DNA of 64,000 nucleotides from Pseudomonadota bacterium (GCA_021813805.1 JAKAJL010000020.1:1-64000); one strand, 5' to 3'; shown: positions 49,069 through 57,974, counted from the first letter of the stretch. Made by a program: numbers and translations. The notes: a model not told the origin generated them from the sequence alone.

Positions 49069-49106
49069 CGGGCGCCGGCCTCTTTTGGCCGCCGGGCCGG
49101 CGCCCG
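49069..49106 (-). terminator. GC-rich perfect hairpin between TadG-like gene and znuB
   Basis: CGGGCGCCGGCC at 49069-49080 pairs perfectly with GGCCGGCGCCCG at 49095-49106 around a 14-base loop. It sits in the 132-base gap between two minus-strand genes, so it may terminate the TadG-like transcript or shield the znuB mRNA. There is no clear T run, so an intrinsic terminator is not assured. Confidence 0.4.
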
Positions 49107-49158
49107 GGGGCATAATGTCGCGCATGACGCTTTCCGCGCGTGTCGCGCGGAATCCGCA

Positions 49159-50676
49159 TCATTGGACGAGACGGCTTCTCTGCAGCAGCTTGGTGAAGAT
49201 ATTTTGCAGCGCCTGCGAGATGTTGCCGCCGACCGCGACCTTCTGAAAGAGGTCCGGCGAACTTGCGCAGGACTGCATGGCCGCGGCAAGCTGGTCGTTG
49301 GCGCCTCCCGGATTATAGGGCGCGACATGCTGCATGTAGAAGGAATTGTTCGGGATCGGATAATAGGTCGTGTACAGGGTCGCGACCTGAACGCCGGCGT
49401 TCTTGAGCGACGTGCACAGGGCGGTGTTGATCGGCGCGATCACGCGCGAACCATTGCGGTATTCATCGGTCACGCCGTCCGAGACGATGATCACATATTC
49501 CTGCGCCGAAGCCTGGCTCGTGCCGTCGCCGGGCGCGGGCAGAAGCTTTTGCAGGGCCGGCACGACGGTGTCGAACGAGGTGTCCTGGTCGCCATATTGG
49601 TTCTGGTAATCCGTCGCCATCAGGTCGAGCGCCCCCACCTGGGTCGCGAGGGCCCCAGTGTCGCCGCTGACGCTGGCGTCGGCGTTGCAGGGTGTGCTCA
49701 AGCTCGTGCTCGGCGGCGCGACCTTGGCGAGCGCGCAGGTTTGCTCGGCGTTCGCGCTAGCGCCGAACGAATAGATGGCGAACTGGAGTTCGTTGGGAAT
49801 GTGGTTGGCGGTCTCGATGTTCGCGGCAAGGCTCATCAAACTCTGGGTCGCCTGCCGCAGCGCGTCGATGCGCAGCGTGACATTGTTGTTCCGCGCCAGG
49901 GTCAGGTAATCGAATTTGGGCGCGTAGACATTGGTCTCGTAATAGGTCTTTGACTGTTGCGTCGAGCCGCAGCCGCTCGGCGGCGAAGACGCCGAACAGG
50001 GGTGGACCTCATGGCAGGCGAAGCCGCAGGCCGCTTCATTCGGGTTCTGGTAGGTTGTTCCGTTGACGGTTGCGGTCAGGTTGGTCGTCAGATTGATCAG
50101 ATTCTGAATGTCGGCCGATGTCGCGCCGACGCCCATCGACGGCGTATTGTCGAGCAGCAAGAAGAAATTGGCGTAGGCCGGAAGTTTTTCCTGAGCAATG
50201 CTTGCATTGCTGTCCATTTGCGAAATATTCATCGTCGGGCTGCTGGCGAGCGCGCCGAACAGATTGGGCGAGTAAGCCTGAAAGCCGACAGTTGCGACGA
50301 CGTTCAGGCCATTGACCGTGACAGTGATGCACGGATTGCCGCAGGTCGCGCCGGACCCTGCCGGCGCGAGTTCGGAATAATATTTGCCGGCATTGGCGAC
50401 AAAAGCGAGATTGGCCGCTGTTTTCGCGTCCTGGATCATCTGGGCGGAGCCGACATTGTTGACATAATCGCTTTCCGCCGCGCTGAGCGCCGCCAGCGCG
50501 GCGGCGTCGGCGGCGGATTTCAGGGCGGTTTTGGCCTGGAGCGCCCGGCTGTAATCCAGGGTCAATCCGACGGCCAAAGCGATGCCGATCAGGACCAGCG
50601 CGAACATGATCGCCACCACGCCCCGTTTGTCCTGCATGAATCCGTTCGCTGTCCGCCGGAAATGATCGAGTCGCAC
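49159..50676 (-). CDS. TadG-like pilus assembly/VWA protein
   Basis: A 505-residue envelope protein. The N-terminal region QDKRGVVAIMFALVLIGIAL and AVGLTLDYSRALQAKTALKS is the TadE/TadG-type membrane segment. The large periplasmic part contains a von Willebrand A-like domain with a MIDAS-like FFLLLDNTPSMGVGA near 175, and several Cys pairs. The VWA part ends with EYVIIVSDGVTDEYRNGSRV and NQYGDQDTSFDT-like text. It may help assemble Flp/Tad pili, but no other tad gene is in the window. The start is the GTG at 50676, preceded by a GGAG; an ATG at 50637 is the alternative. Confidence 0.78.
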   Translation of the reverse strand: MRLDHFRRTANGFMQDKRGVVAIMFALVLIGIALAVGLTLDYSRALQAKTALKSAADAAALAALSAAESDYVNNVGSAQMIQDAKTAANLAFVANAGKYYSELAPAGSGATCGNPCITVTVNGLNVVATVGFQAYSPNLFGALASSPTMNISQMDSNASIAQEKLPAYANFFLLLDNTPSMGVGATSADIQNLINLTTNLTATVNGTTYQNPNEAACGFACHEVHPCSASSPPSGCGSTQQSKTYYETNVYAPKFDYLTLARNNNVTLRIDALRQATQSLMSLAANIETANHIPNELQFAIYSFGASANAEQTCALAKVAPPSTSLSTPCNADASVSGDTGALATQVGALDLMATDYQNQYGDQDTSFDTVVPALQKLLPAPGDGTSQASAQEYVIIVSDGVTDEYRNGSRVIAPINTALCTSLKNAGVQVATLYTTYYPIPNNSFYMQHVAPYNPGGANDQLAAAMQSCASSPDLFQKVAVGGNISQALQNIFTKLLQRSRLVQ

Positions 50677-50744
50677 AGGCCTGTCTCCGTCCGCCGCCGC
50701 CCGCGCCGGATGATGTGGCGCTGGCCCTCGGTCGAGAACTACGG

Positions 50745-50793
50745 GAATTTTGTTGAAATTTATCGAAATCGATGGTTCGAATTTTATCGAAAT
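50745..50793. repeat. Three iterated 15-base motifs in a divergent promoter region
   Basis: The sequences at 50745-50759, 50755-50769 and 50779-50793 follow one pattern, GAAWTTTNTYGAAAT. The second and third share the perfect 12-base unit TTTATCGAAATC, 24 bases apart. They lie between the divergent TadG-like and uvrD genes, in an AT-rich patch inside GC-rich DNA. This looks like a regulator-binding array. Confidence 0.45.
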
Positions 50794-50889
50794 CTCCCTT
50801 GTGCGAGGCTTGGCCCCGGATTCGACAAGGGCTTCGTCAAGGACCACATTGCAGGCGACGATTCGATAGCGTTCGCGTGAGGCCGCCTG

Positions 50890-53226
50890 TTGAAGGAACC
50901 ATTTCAGCCCTATGACGACGAACCTGCGCTTCCCAGACCGGGAGGCGTCGCCGCGCGCGCCCTGGCGGCGGCGCGGGCGCCGGACTGGCTCGCCGCCCTC
51001 AACCCCGAACAGCGCGAGGCGGTGGAGGCGCTCGACGGGCCGGTGCTGGTGCTGGCCGGCGCGGGCACCGGCAAGACGCGGGTGCTGACCTCGCGCATCG
51101 CTCATATTCTCGCGATGGGACGCGCCCGGCCGCATGAAATCCTCGCCGTGACCTTCACGAACAAGGCCGCGCGCGAGATGCGCGAGCGCATCTCGCTGCT
51201 GATCGGCCCCGCCGCCGAGGGCATGGGGTGGCTCGGCACCTTTCACGCCATTTCCGCGAAAATCCTGCGCCGCCACGCCGAACTGATCGATCTTAAATCC
51301 AACTTCACCATTCTCGATACGGACGACCAGATCCGCCTGCTGAAACAGGTGCTGAAGGCGGAGAACATCGACGAAAAACGCTGGACCGCCCGCGCGCTCG
51401 CCTTTCTGATCGACAACTGGAAGAACCGCGGTCTCGACCCGAAACATGTTCCGGCGGGCGAGGCGCAGGCCTTCGCCAATGGCAGGGGCGCGGCGCTCTA
51501 TACGCTTTACCAGGAGCGGTTGAAGACGCTGAATGCGGTCGATTTCGGCGATCTTCTGCTCGAAACCCTGCGCCTTTTGCGCGAGAACCCTGACGTTCTG
51601 CGGGAGTATCAGCAGCGTTTCAAATATATTGTGGTGGACGAGTATCAGGACACCAACGCGGCGCAATATCTCTGGCTGCGGCTTTTGACCCAGCGCGCCG
51701 ATTCGGCCCAGCCGAGGAACCTGTGCTGCGTCGGCGACGACGATCAGTCGATCTATGGCTGGCGCGGCGCCGACGTGGACAATATCCTGCGTTTCGAAAA
51801 GGATTTCGCAAGCGCCAAGGTGGTGCGGCTGGAGCGCAACTACCGCTCGACCGGCCATATCCTCGCCGCCGCCTCGCATCTCATCGCCCGCAACCGCGAC
51901 CGGCTCGGGAAAACCCTGTTCACCGACGGCGAATGGGGCGAGAAGGTCAAGGTCGCCGGCGTCTGGGATTCCGAGGAGGAGGCGCGCGTCGTCGGTGAGG
52001 AGATCGAGCAATTGCAGCGCCAGGGGGCGTCTCTCGACGACATGGCTATATTGGTGCGCGCCTCGTTCCAGATGCGCGAATTCGAGGAGCGGTTCATCAG
52101 CCTCGGCCTGCCCTACAAGGTGATCGGGGGTCCGCGCTTCTATGAGCGGCTCGAAATCCGCGACGCCCTGGCTTATCTGCGCTGCATCGCCCAGCCCGCC
52201 GACGATCTCGCCTTCGAGCGCATCGTCAACACGCCCAAGAGGGGCCTGGGCGAAAGCACGGTCCAGACCGTGCACGGCTATGCGCGGGCGAGGCGCATTC
52301 CGCTGATGCAGGCGGCGCGCGCTCTGGTCGAGACTGAGGAGCTCAAGCCCAAACCGCGCGGGGCGCTGCGGGCGCTGCTCGCCGATTTCGCGCGGTGGTC
52401 GGCCCTGGCGGGCGAGAAGCCGCATGCTGAACTCGCCGAGCAGGTTCTGGAGGAGGCCGGCTATACCGATTTCTGGAAACAGGAGCGTACGGCCGAGGCC
52501 GAGGGCCGGCTGGAAAACCTGAAAGAGCTGATCCGCTCGATGGAGGAATTCCCCGATCTCGGCGCCTTCCTGGAACATGTCTCGCTGGTGATGGACGCCG
52601 AAGCCCAAGAGGGCGGCGCGCGGGTCTCGATCATGACCCTGCACGGGGCCAAGGGGCTCGAATTCGACACGGTCTTTCTGCCCGGCTGGGAGGAGGGGCT
52701 TTTCCCCCACCAGCGCTCGCTCGACGAGAACGGCCGCGCCGGGCTCGAAGAAGAGCGCCGCCTCGCGTATGTCGGCGTGACACGGGCGCGGCGGCGGGCG
52801 AAAATCCTGTTCGCCGGCAATCGCCGCATCCACGGCCTGTGGCAGAGCACCGTTCCGTCGCGCTTCATCGACGATTTGCCGGCCGATCATGTCGAAGTGG
52901 TGGACGAGGCGAAAAGCGGCGGCTCCTATGGCGCCTATGCCCGGTCGCGCTTCGCCAATCTCGACGCCTTCGGCTCGACCTATGAAACGCCGGGCTGGAA
53001 GCGGGCGCAAGCGCGGGCAGGCGAGCCGCGCGGGCCGAAAACCATCGAGGGTGAAGTTTTTTCGCGCGGGACGGCGGCGGGCAAATTCGCCCCGGGCGCG
53101 CGCGTTTTTCACCAGAAATTCGGCCCTGGATCGGTCGCAGCCGTCGATGGCGCGAAGCTGACGATTGACTTCGACAAGGCGGGCCGCAAATTGGTGCTCG
53201 ATGCTTTTGTCGAGTTGCGGGGCTGA
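50890..53226 (+). CDS. uvrD: ATP-dependent DNA helicase UvrD/PcrA
   Basis: A 778-residue superfamily 1A helicase for mismatch and excision repair. It begins with a TTG in the sequence shown. Motif I is LVLAGAGTGKTRVLTSRIAH near residue 55, motif II DEYQDTN near 252, and the following motifs include GDDDQSIYGWRGAD, LERNYRSTGHILAAAS, TLHGAKGLEFDTVFLPGWEE and LAYVGVTRARRRAKIL. The C-terminal Tudor-like domain is VFHQKFGPGSVAAVDGAKLT. It is followed by an AsmA-family gene after 17 bases. Confidence 0.95.
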   Translation: MKEPFQPYDDEPALPRPGGVAARALAAARAPDWLAALNPEQREAVEALDGPVLVLAGAGTGKTRVLTSRIAHILAMGRARPHEILAVTFTNKAAREMRERISLLIGPAAEGMGWLGTFHAISAKILRRHAELIDLKSNFTILDTDDQIRLLKQVLKAENIDEKRWTARALAFLIDNWKNRGLDPKHVPAGEAQAFANGRGAALYTLYQERLKTLNAVDFGDLLLETLRLLRENPDVLREYQQRFKYIVVDEYQDTNAAQYLWLRLLTQRADSAQPRNLCCVGDDDQSIYGWRGADVDNILRFEKDFASAKVVRLERNYRSTGHILAAASHLIARNRDRLGKTLFTDGEWGEKVKVAGVWDSEEEARVVGEEIEQLQRQGASLDDMAILVRASFQMREFEERFISLGLPYKVIGGPRFYERLEIRDALAYLRCIAQPADDLAFERIVNTPKRGLGESTVQTVHGYARARRIPLMQAARALVETEELKPKPRGALRALLADFARWSALAGEKPHAELAEQVLEEAGYTDFWKQERTAEAEGRLENLKELIRSMEEFPDLGAFLEHVSLVMDAEAQEGGARVSIMTLHGAKGLEFDTVFLPGWEEGLFPHQRSLDENGRAGLEEERRLAYVGVTRARRRAKILFAGNRRIHGLWQSTVPSRFIDDLPADHVEVVDEAKSGGSYGAYARSRFANLDAFGSTYETPGWKRAQARAGEPRGPKTIEGEVFSRGTAAGKFAPGARVFHQKFGPGSVAAVDGAKLTIDFDKAGRKLVLDAFVELRG

Positions 53227-53243
53227 GGCGAACCGATCGGGCG

Positions 53244-56200
53244 ATGCGCGATTTCCTGACCTATATCGGCGTCGCCCTGATCGCCCTCCTCAGCGCGATC
53301 TTCGCCGCGCCTTATGTCGTCGATTTCAACGCCTTGCGCCCCAATATCGCCGCCGAACTGTCGCGGATGGCCGGCGCGCGCGTGCGGCTTGACGGGCCCA
53401 TAGCGTTGCAATTCCTTCCCACCCCGCGTTTCAGCGCCGAAGACATTGATCTATCCGGCGATTTCGGGCGAGTTCACGCGAAAAATGCGGTTTTCATGCT
53501 CGCGGCGCCGGGTCTGCTGAAGGGCAAGCTGCAATTTGTTCGCGCCGAGTTCGACGACGCCGACGTCGCGCTCGACGCCGACCGATCCGTCGCGCCGGCG
53601 CTGGCGGGCGACATGCAGTTCGACGATTTCGCCCTCCGGCGCGCCGACGTGACCCTCCGGCGCGGCGGTGTCGCGGCGGTCCGGATCGAGGGCCTCGACC
53701 TCGACGCGCGGATTCCCGGTCCGCAGGGGCCGTTCGACGCGCGCGGGACCTTCGACTGGCGGGGGCGGCGGCTTGCTTTCGCTCTGGCCACCGACGTTCG
53801 GACGAACGACGTCCTGCCGCTCAAGGCCAATCTGATCTGGCCCGAAGACACGGGCCGCGTCGACTTCGACGGCCGCCTCGATTTTTCCGCATCGGCCTTC
53901 GAAGGCGACGCCAGGGCCGGGGGCAAGGCGGCGCCGGGGCCGTGGACGGCGCGCGCCTCGGCGCGCGTGTCGCTCGACGGCGCCGAGGCGCGCGAGGTCT
54001 CGGCGCGGCTCGGCGACGGACCGCTGGCGGATCGCCTGTCCGGCAGTCTCGGCTATCGAACGGGCGACGGACGAATCGTCGTGGCGTTGGAGTCGTCGCA
54101 TCTTTCCCAGGACTGGGCGGAATTTTTCGCCGCCCATTTGGCGCATTCGCGGCGCCTGGCGCTCGCGGCGAAAGGCGGGGCGCCCTTCGATCTGCGCCTG
54201 GGCGTCGCGGACCTGACCTGGCGCGGCGCGTCCTGGTCGGGCGCGCGGCTTAACTGGAAGACGGGCGCGGCCGCCGAATTCCACGCGACGGGTCCGGGCG
54301 AGGCGCGGATCGACATTTCGGCAGCGCCGGAAAATGGCGTCTGGCGCGGCAAGGCGCGCCTACAGTCCAAGGATTTTTCAAGTTTAGCGGCGGCTTTTCT
54401 GGCCTCGGCGCCCAGCGCCGGCGCGGCGCTGACGCCAGGCGGCGTCCACGCGGTCGAGGCCAGCGGCGATTTCACCGCTTCGCCCCAGGAATGGGCGCTG
54501 AACCGCGGCGAATTCCTGTTCGGCCGCAATCGCTTTTTCGGCGCGCTCTGGTTCCATCCGGCGGCGGCGGGCGCTGCGCCGGAATTGATCGCCAATCTGT
54601 CGTCGGAGGCGCTCGATCTCGACTCCGCGCCGGATCTCGCCTTCGGGGGATTCGGCGGGCTCGATCTCGACCTTTCGCTGCATGCGCGGACCCTGAAATC
54701 GGCGCGGGCCGGCGTCCTGTCGCGCGAAGGCGGCCGGATCGACGCCCATCTGCTGCGCCGGGGCGACGCGGTGCGGCTGGAGCGGCTGGACATGAGCCGC
54801 ATCGGCGGCGCCGATCTCTTCGCCGCCGCAGACTGGAGCGGGAATTTCGCCGGACTGCGCGGCGAGGCGCGGCTCAGGGCCGGCGATCTCCGCCCGCTCG
54901 CCAAGGCTTTGGCCCGGCTGTGGCCCGACGCTCTGACCCGCGCGCTCGCAGCGCGGGCGAAAATCCTTTCCCCCGCCGATCTCGCCGGCAAGGCGGCGGA
55001 CGGCGGCTTTTTTGTCGATGGAACGCTCGGGGCGACGAAAATCGCCGTGACTTTTCCCCCCGCGAACGGCGCTGGGACGGTTGCGGTCGATCTGAGCGCG
55101 CCCGAAGGCGCGACGCTGCTCGGGCAGCTCGGCGCGCCAGTGGTCTGGACGCAAGACCTCGGCCCCGCGCGCCTGTCCGCGCGCGCCGAACCCGATGGAT
55201 CGCTGCCGGGAGCGAGAAAGCTCGCCGCTTCGGTCGATCTAGCCGGGCTCCACGGCCAATTTCACGGGCGTCTCGGCGACGATTTCGCGCTCGATGGCGA
55301 GGCGAGGCTCTCCGGCGACGCCGAGGCGGCCCTCGCCCTTTATTCCCTCTCGTCCGGTCCCGCGCCCCTCCGCCTGTCCGCCCACGCTGCGTGGCGCGAC
55401 GGCGCCCTCGCCCTGAATGGTCTGGCCGGCGACTGGCAGGGCGTCCGGCTCGCGGGCGATCTCTCCGCCGATTCGTCTGGCTTGAAAGGGGCGCTGCGCT
55501 GCGGCCGGCTCCCGGGCGCGGCGCTTTTCGCGCTCGTGCTCGGCCCGCCGCCGCCGGCCAGGGCCGGCGTGCTCTGGTCGAGCCTGTCCTTCGCGCCGGT
55601 CCTGATCGACCCGCCGCCCGCGCAACTGTCGGTGGCGACCGACGACCTCGAACCTTTCGGCGGCAAGGCCCATTTCGATCTTTCGCTCACGCCAGGCGCG
55701 CTCTCGGTCTCGCGGGGCGAGGCCGCCGTGCTCGGCGGATTGGCGCGCGGCCGCTTCGATCTGCGCCGCGACGGGCGGCAAGCCTCGCTGAGCGGCGCGA
55801 TCGAGGTCAACGATCTCGCGCTCGAGAATCCGGCCTTTTCGGCGCGGCTCGACGGCAGGATGACATTCGCCGGCGGCGGCGTCAGCGCGGCGGCGCTCGC
55901 CGCGTCGCTCTCGGGCGAAGGCGCCGTCCGGCTGCGCGATCTCGTGATCCGGGAGGCCGCGCCCGACGCGGCCGACGCCGCGCTTCGAGCCAGCGAGACC
56001 AATGCGGAGCCTTTCGACGCCACGGCGGTCGCCAAAAATCTCGACGCCGCTTTCGCCCGGGCGCCGTTGCGACGCCCCGACGCCGGTTTTACCGCCCGGC
56101 TCGCCGATGGCCGATTGGCGCTGGCGCCGACGGATGAGGGCGGAAAGGGGATCGACGCCGAATTCGACCTGCGCGACGCGGCCCTGTCGCTGGTTTTTTC

Positions 56201-56450
56201 CGCCACCGCCCATGATCTCCCCGCCGGCTGGACCGCTCCGGCGCCCCGCGGGTCGGCGGTCTGGGCTGGTCCATGGCGCGCGCCGGCGCGAAAGGTGGAC
56301 GCCGCCGCCTTCGTCGACGCCGTCGCCACGCGCGCGCTGGAGCGCGAGCACGCGCGGATCGAGAAACAGAAAGCGGAAGACAGGGAAAGGCTGCGCGCCC
56401 TCTCAGCGCCGCCGGGGGCGAATCAGAGCGAAGAGGCTTTTCCCCGGTAA
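53244..56450 (+). CDS. AsmA-family membrane-anchored protein
   Basis: A 1068-residue protein of the AsmA family, thought to help lipid transport or outer membrane assembly from the inner membrane. The N-terminus has one hydrophobic anchor (MRDFLTYIGVALIALLSAIF, residues 1-25) and then the AsmA start YVVDFNALRPNIAAELSRMA. The rest is a long periplasmic beta-rich region of repeated Leu/Asp/Gly patterns, such as FGGLDLDLSLHARTLKSARA, ending in a charged coiled tail (REHARIEKQKAEDRERLRAL). The 3' end overlaps the convergent RHH gene by 28 bases. Confidence 0.85.
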   Translation: MRDFLTYIGVALIALLSAIFAAPYVVDFNALRPNIAAELSRMAGARVRLDGPIALQFLPTPRFSAEDIDLSGDFGRVHAKNAVFMLAAPGLLKGKLQFVRAEFDDADVALDADRSVAPALAGDMQFDDFALRRADVTLRRGGVAAVRIEGLDLDARIPGPQGPFDARGTFDWRGRRLAFALATDVRTNDVLPLKANLIWPEDTGRVDFDGRLDFSASAFEGDARAGGKAAPGPWTARASARVSLDGAEAREVSARLGDGPLADRLSGSLGYRTGDGRIVVALESSHLSQDWAEFFAAHLAHSRRLALAAKGGAPFDLRLGVADLTWRGASWSGARLNWKTGAAAEFHATGPGEARIDISAAPENGVWRGKARLQSKDFSSLAAAFLASAPSAGAALTPGGVHAVEASGDFTASPQEWALNRGEFLFGRNRFFGALWFHPAAAGAAPELIANLSSEALDLDSAPDLAFGGFGGLDLDLSLHARTLKSARAGVLSREGGRIDAHLLRRGDAVRLERLDMSRIGGADLFAAADWSGNFAGLRGEARLRAGDLRPLAKALARLWPDALTRALAARAKILSPADLAGKAADGGFFVDGTLGATKIAVTFPPANGAGTVAVDLSAPEGATLLGQLGAPVVWTQDLGPARLSARAEPDGSLPGARKLAASVDLAGLHGQFHGRLGDDFALDGEARLSGDAEAALALYSLSSGPAPLRLSAHAAWRDGALALNGLAGDWQGVRLAGDLSADSSGLKGALRCGRLPGAALFALVLGPPPPARAGVLWSSLSFAPVLIDPPPAQLSVATDDLEPFGGKAHFDLSLTPGALSVSRGEAAVLGGLARGRFDLRRDGRQASLSGAIEVNDLALENPAFSARLDGRMTFAGGGVSAAALAASLSGEGAVRLRDLVIREAAPDAADAALRASETNAEPFDATAVAKNLDAAFARAPLRRPDAGFTARLADGRLALAPTDEGGKGIDAEFDLRDAALSLVFSATAHDLPAGWTAPAPRGSAVWAGPWRAPARKVDAAAFVDAVATRALEREHARIEKQKAEDRERLRALSAPPGANQSEEAFPR

Positions 56451-56656
56451 TGGTCGAGCAGCCGCACCCGCAGGGCCGAGGAGAGATTGGCCTCGCCGCG
56501 CGTCGCGTCGACCTCCGCAACCAAAGCGGCGACGCTCGTTCCGCGCTCCTGCGCCCATTCGCGTAAGGCGTCCCAGAACGCGGATTCGAGCGAGACGCTG
56601 GTGTTGTGGCCGGCGATGACCAGGGAATGTTTCCGGATTTGGCCGGGCGCCGTCAT
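56423..56656 (-). CDS. Ribbon-helix-helix domain protein (RHH_4-like)
   Basis: A 77-residue protein with a ribbon-helix-helix-like fold: KHSLVIAGHNTSVSLESAFW, then the helices ALREWAQERGTSVAALVAEV and ANLSSALRVRLLDHYRGKA. It is similar to the small RHH_4 proteins that accompany DUF4169 and SspB in Hyphomicrobiales. The target is unknown. Its ATG overlaps the DUF4169 stop (ATGA at 56653-56656). Confidence 0.8.
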   Translation of the reverse strand: MTAPGQIRKHSLVIAGHNTSVSLESAFWDALREWAQERGTSVAALVAEVDATRGEANLSSALRVRLLDHYRGKASSL

Positions 56657-56853
56657 GACTCTTCGCGGTCGCCGGGCGTCTCGTCCAGGCGATGGCCTTC
56701 GAGTCGGCGTTCCGCGAGCGATCGGCTCTTGTCCGCCAGATCCCGCTCCGCCTTGCTCAGGCCGAATCGCAGGCGGTTTTCCTGCGCCTTCTCATCGTCC
56801 CTGACGCGCGCGCGCGCCTTCCGGGCGCGACGCAGATTGACGATCTCGCCCAA
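56653..56853 (-). CDS. DUF4169 family protein
   Basis: A 66-residue very charged protein beginning MGEIVNLRRARKARARVRDD, with the rest rich in Arg, Glu and Asp (LSKAERDLADKSRSLAERRL). It is the typical DUF4169 small protein of unknown function. It lies 15 bases after sspB and overlaps the RHH gene, so it is part of the sspB-DUF4169-RHH operon. Confidence 0.8.
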   Translation of the reverse strand: MGEIVNLRRARKARARVRDDEKAQENRLRFGLSKAERDLADKSRSLAERRLEGHRLDETPGDREES

Positions 56854-56868
56854 GTTTGGGGCCTTCTT

Positions 56869-57540
56869 TCAGGTTTTCTTGCGGAAAGCGTCGATCGAGA
56901 CGACTTTCGATCCGTCGCTTTCGGCGGCGGGCGCCGGCGCGGCGGGTTTTTGCTCCGCGGCTTTGGGGGGCTTGTCGTCTCTGATCTTGTCGCTCTGGGC
57001 CTTGGCGGGCTTGCCGCGCGCCGGCTCGGCGGACGCGGCCTTGGCATGAACCACGGCCGGCTCCGATCCGGCGCCGCGGGGCTTAGGCTTTTCGGCTTCC
57101 GGCGCCGCGCGCGGAAGGTTGGCGACCGGGCCGGGCGCGGTTTCCTCGACTTCTTCGGCGTCCTCGTCGATTGCGTCCTCCTCGTCGGTCAGCTCGAATT
57201 TCAGGCCGAACTGCACCGAGGGGTCATAGAAACCGGTGATCGCCTCGAACGGAACATGAAGGCGCTCGGGAATGTTCTTGAAATGCAGGCCGACGTCAAA
57301 GCCTTCTTCATCGACCTGCAGATCCCAGAACTGATATTGCAGGATGATGGTCATTTCGTTGGGATATTGCTCGCGCAGCCGGTCGGAGAGTCTGACCCCG
57401 GGCGCCTGAGTGCGGAAGGTAATGTAGAAATGATGCTCGCCGGGCAGGCCCTCGCGGGCGGCGTCCGCCAGCACCTTGCGCACCACGCCGCGCAACGCGT
57501 CCTGAACTTGAAGATCGTAGCGTATCAAATCTGTCGGCAT
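56869..57540 (-). CDS. sspB: SspB, ClpXP adaptor for tmRNA-tagged proteins
   Basis: A 223-residue SspB of the alphaproteobacterial type, which delivers ssrA-tagged proteins to ClpXP. The folded domain is in residues 1-125: LQVQDALRGVVRKVLADAAR, FYITFRTQAPGVRLSDRLRE, MTIILQYQFWDLQVDEEGFD and GLHFKNIPERLHVPFEAI. An acidic then Ala/Pro/Lys-rich linker follows, ending in SKVVSIDAFRKKT. That tail is conserved and may be the ClpX-docking motif (inference). The tmRNA gene lies directly upstream on the same strand. Confidence 0.93.
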   Translation of the reverse strand: MPTDLIRYDLQVQDALRGVVRKVLADAAREGLPGEHHFYITFRTQAPGVRLSDRLREQYPNEMTIILQYQFWDLQVDEEGFDVGLHFKNIPERLHVPFEAITGFYDPSVQFGLKFELTDEEDAIDEDAEEVEETAPGPVANLPRAAPEAEKPKPRGAGSEPAVVHAKAASAEPARGKPAKAQSDKIRDDKPPKAAEQKPAAPAPAAESDGSKVVSIDAFRKKT

Positions 57541-57583
57541 GGACCGCGTCGCATCGGTTTTCGCCGCCGCCGCGCGCCGGCAT

Positions 57584-57619
57584 CAAAGAAAGTGGAGGCT
57601 TCTGTTGCCAGGCGCCTCC
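57584..57619 (-). terminator. Intrinsic terminator after ssrA
   Basis: On the minus strand GGAGGC, a 14-base loop, GCCTCC is followed by ACTTTCTTT, the U-rich tail. In forward coordinates the arms are 57594-57599 and 57614-57619, with the run at 57584-57590. It lies directly after the tmRNA coding piece and before sspB, as expected for the end of the ssrA transcript. Confidence 0.75.
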
Positions 57620-57900
57620 GAGCCCCGCCTGAAGCGGCTAAGCCTCAGGGCTTTGATTTCGGTCCAATCACCGCATTACGCGGCGACGGCGACCGGAGCA
57701 TAGTTGTCGTTGGCAACTATAAGGTTGACCCGATAACGGCGGTATCATGCCGGACAGCAAGCAAAACCTTTCAGCCCACGTCGATCCTATTTCGGGCCCG
57801 CCGCAACCTTCCCGGAAAAGCAGGAAAGGCTGGGGTGGACCCGCCCGGTACCGCCCCGGGGTCCGTAAAACCTAGTGAGTTTAGCCGTCTACCGTCATAG
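57620..57900 (-). ncRNA. ssrA: Two-piece (circularly permuted) tmRNA
   Basis: The tag reading frame at 57714-57676 (minus) reads ANDNYAPVAVAA then TAA, the typical alphaproteobacterial ssrA tag. The coding-piece 5' end is GGGCCCG at 57799-57793, followed by AGGATCGACG, which resembles the conserved GGATTCGACG of tmRNA. Its partner strand CGGGTCC at 57843-57837 lies upstream on the same strand, pairing over seven bases with one G-U, and is followed by A-C-C at the 3' end. A T-stem CCCGG/CCGGG with a 7-base loop adjoins it. The acceptor piece thus lies 5' of the coding piece, so the gene is permuted as in other alphaproteobacteria. tmRNA rescues stalled ribosomes and tags the peptides. The outer ends are approximate. 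Confidence 0.85.
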
Positions 57901-57921
57901 TCATCCGAGGATGACGAAGGG

Positions 57922-57950
57922 AATATACGGATTCGCCGCGCCCACGACAA
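57922..57950 (-). promoter_or_regulatory. Promoter of ssrA
   Basis: On the minus strand -35 TTGTCG (57950-57945) and -10 TATATT (57927-57922) are separated by 17 bases, close to the sigma-70 consensus. It would start transcription near 57915, a few bases before the acceptor piece of the tmRNA. Confidence 0.65.
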
Positions 57951-57974
57951 GATGACGGCGACAGGTTATCCGAG

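Noticed and set aside
50677-53112. Minus-strand open frame of 800 codons antisense to uvrD, continuous with the TadG-like gene
   Set aside because: It lies entirely opposite the well-supported uvrD gene, its translation is His/Arg/Gly-rich without domains, and the TadG-like protein has its own start and membrane segment at 50676. It results from GC-rich codon bias.
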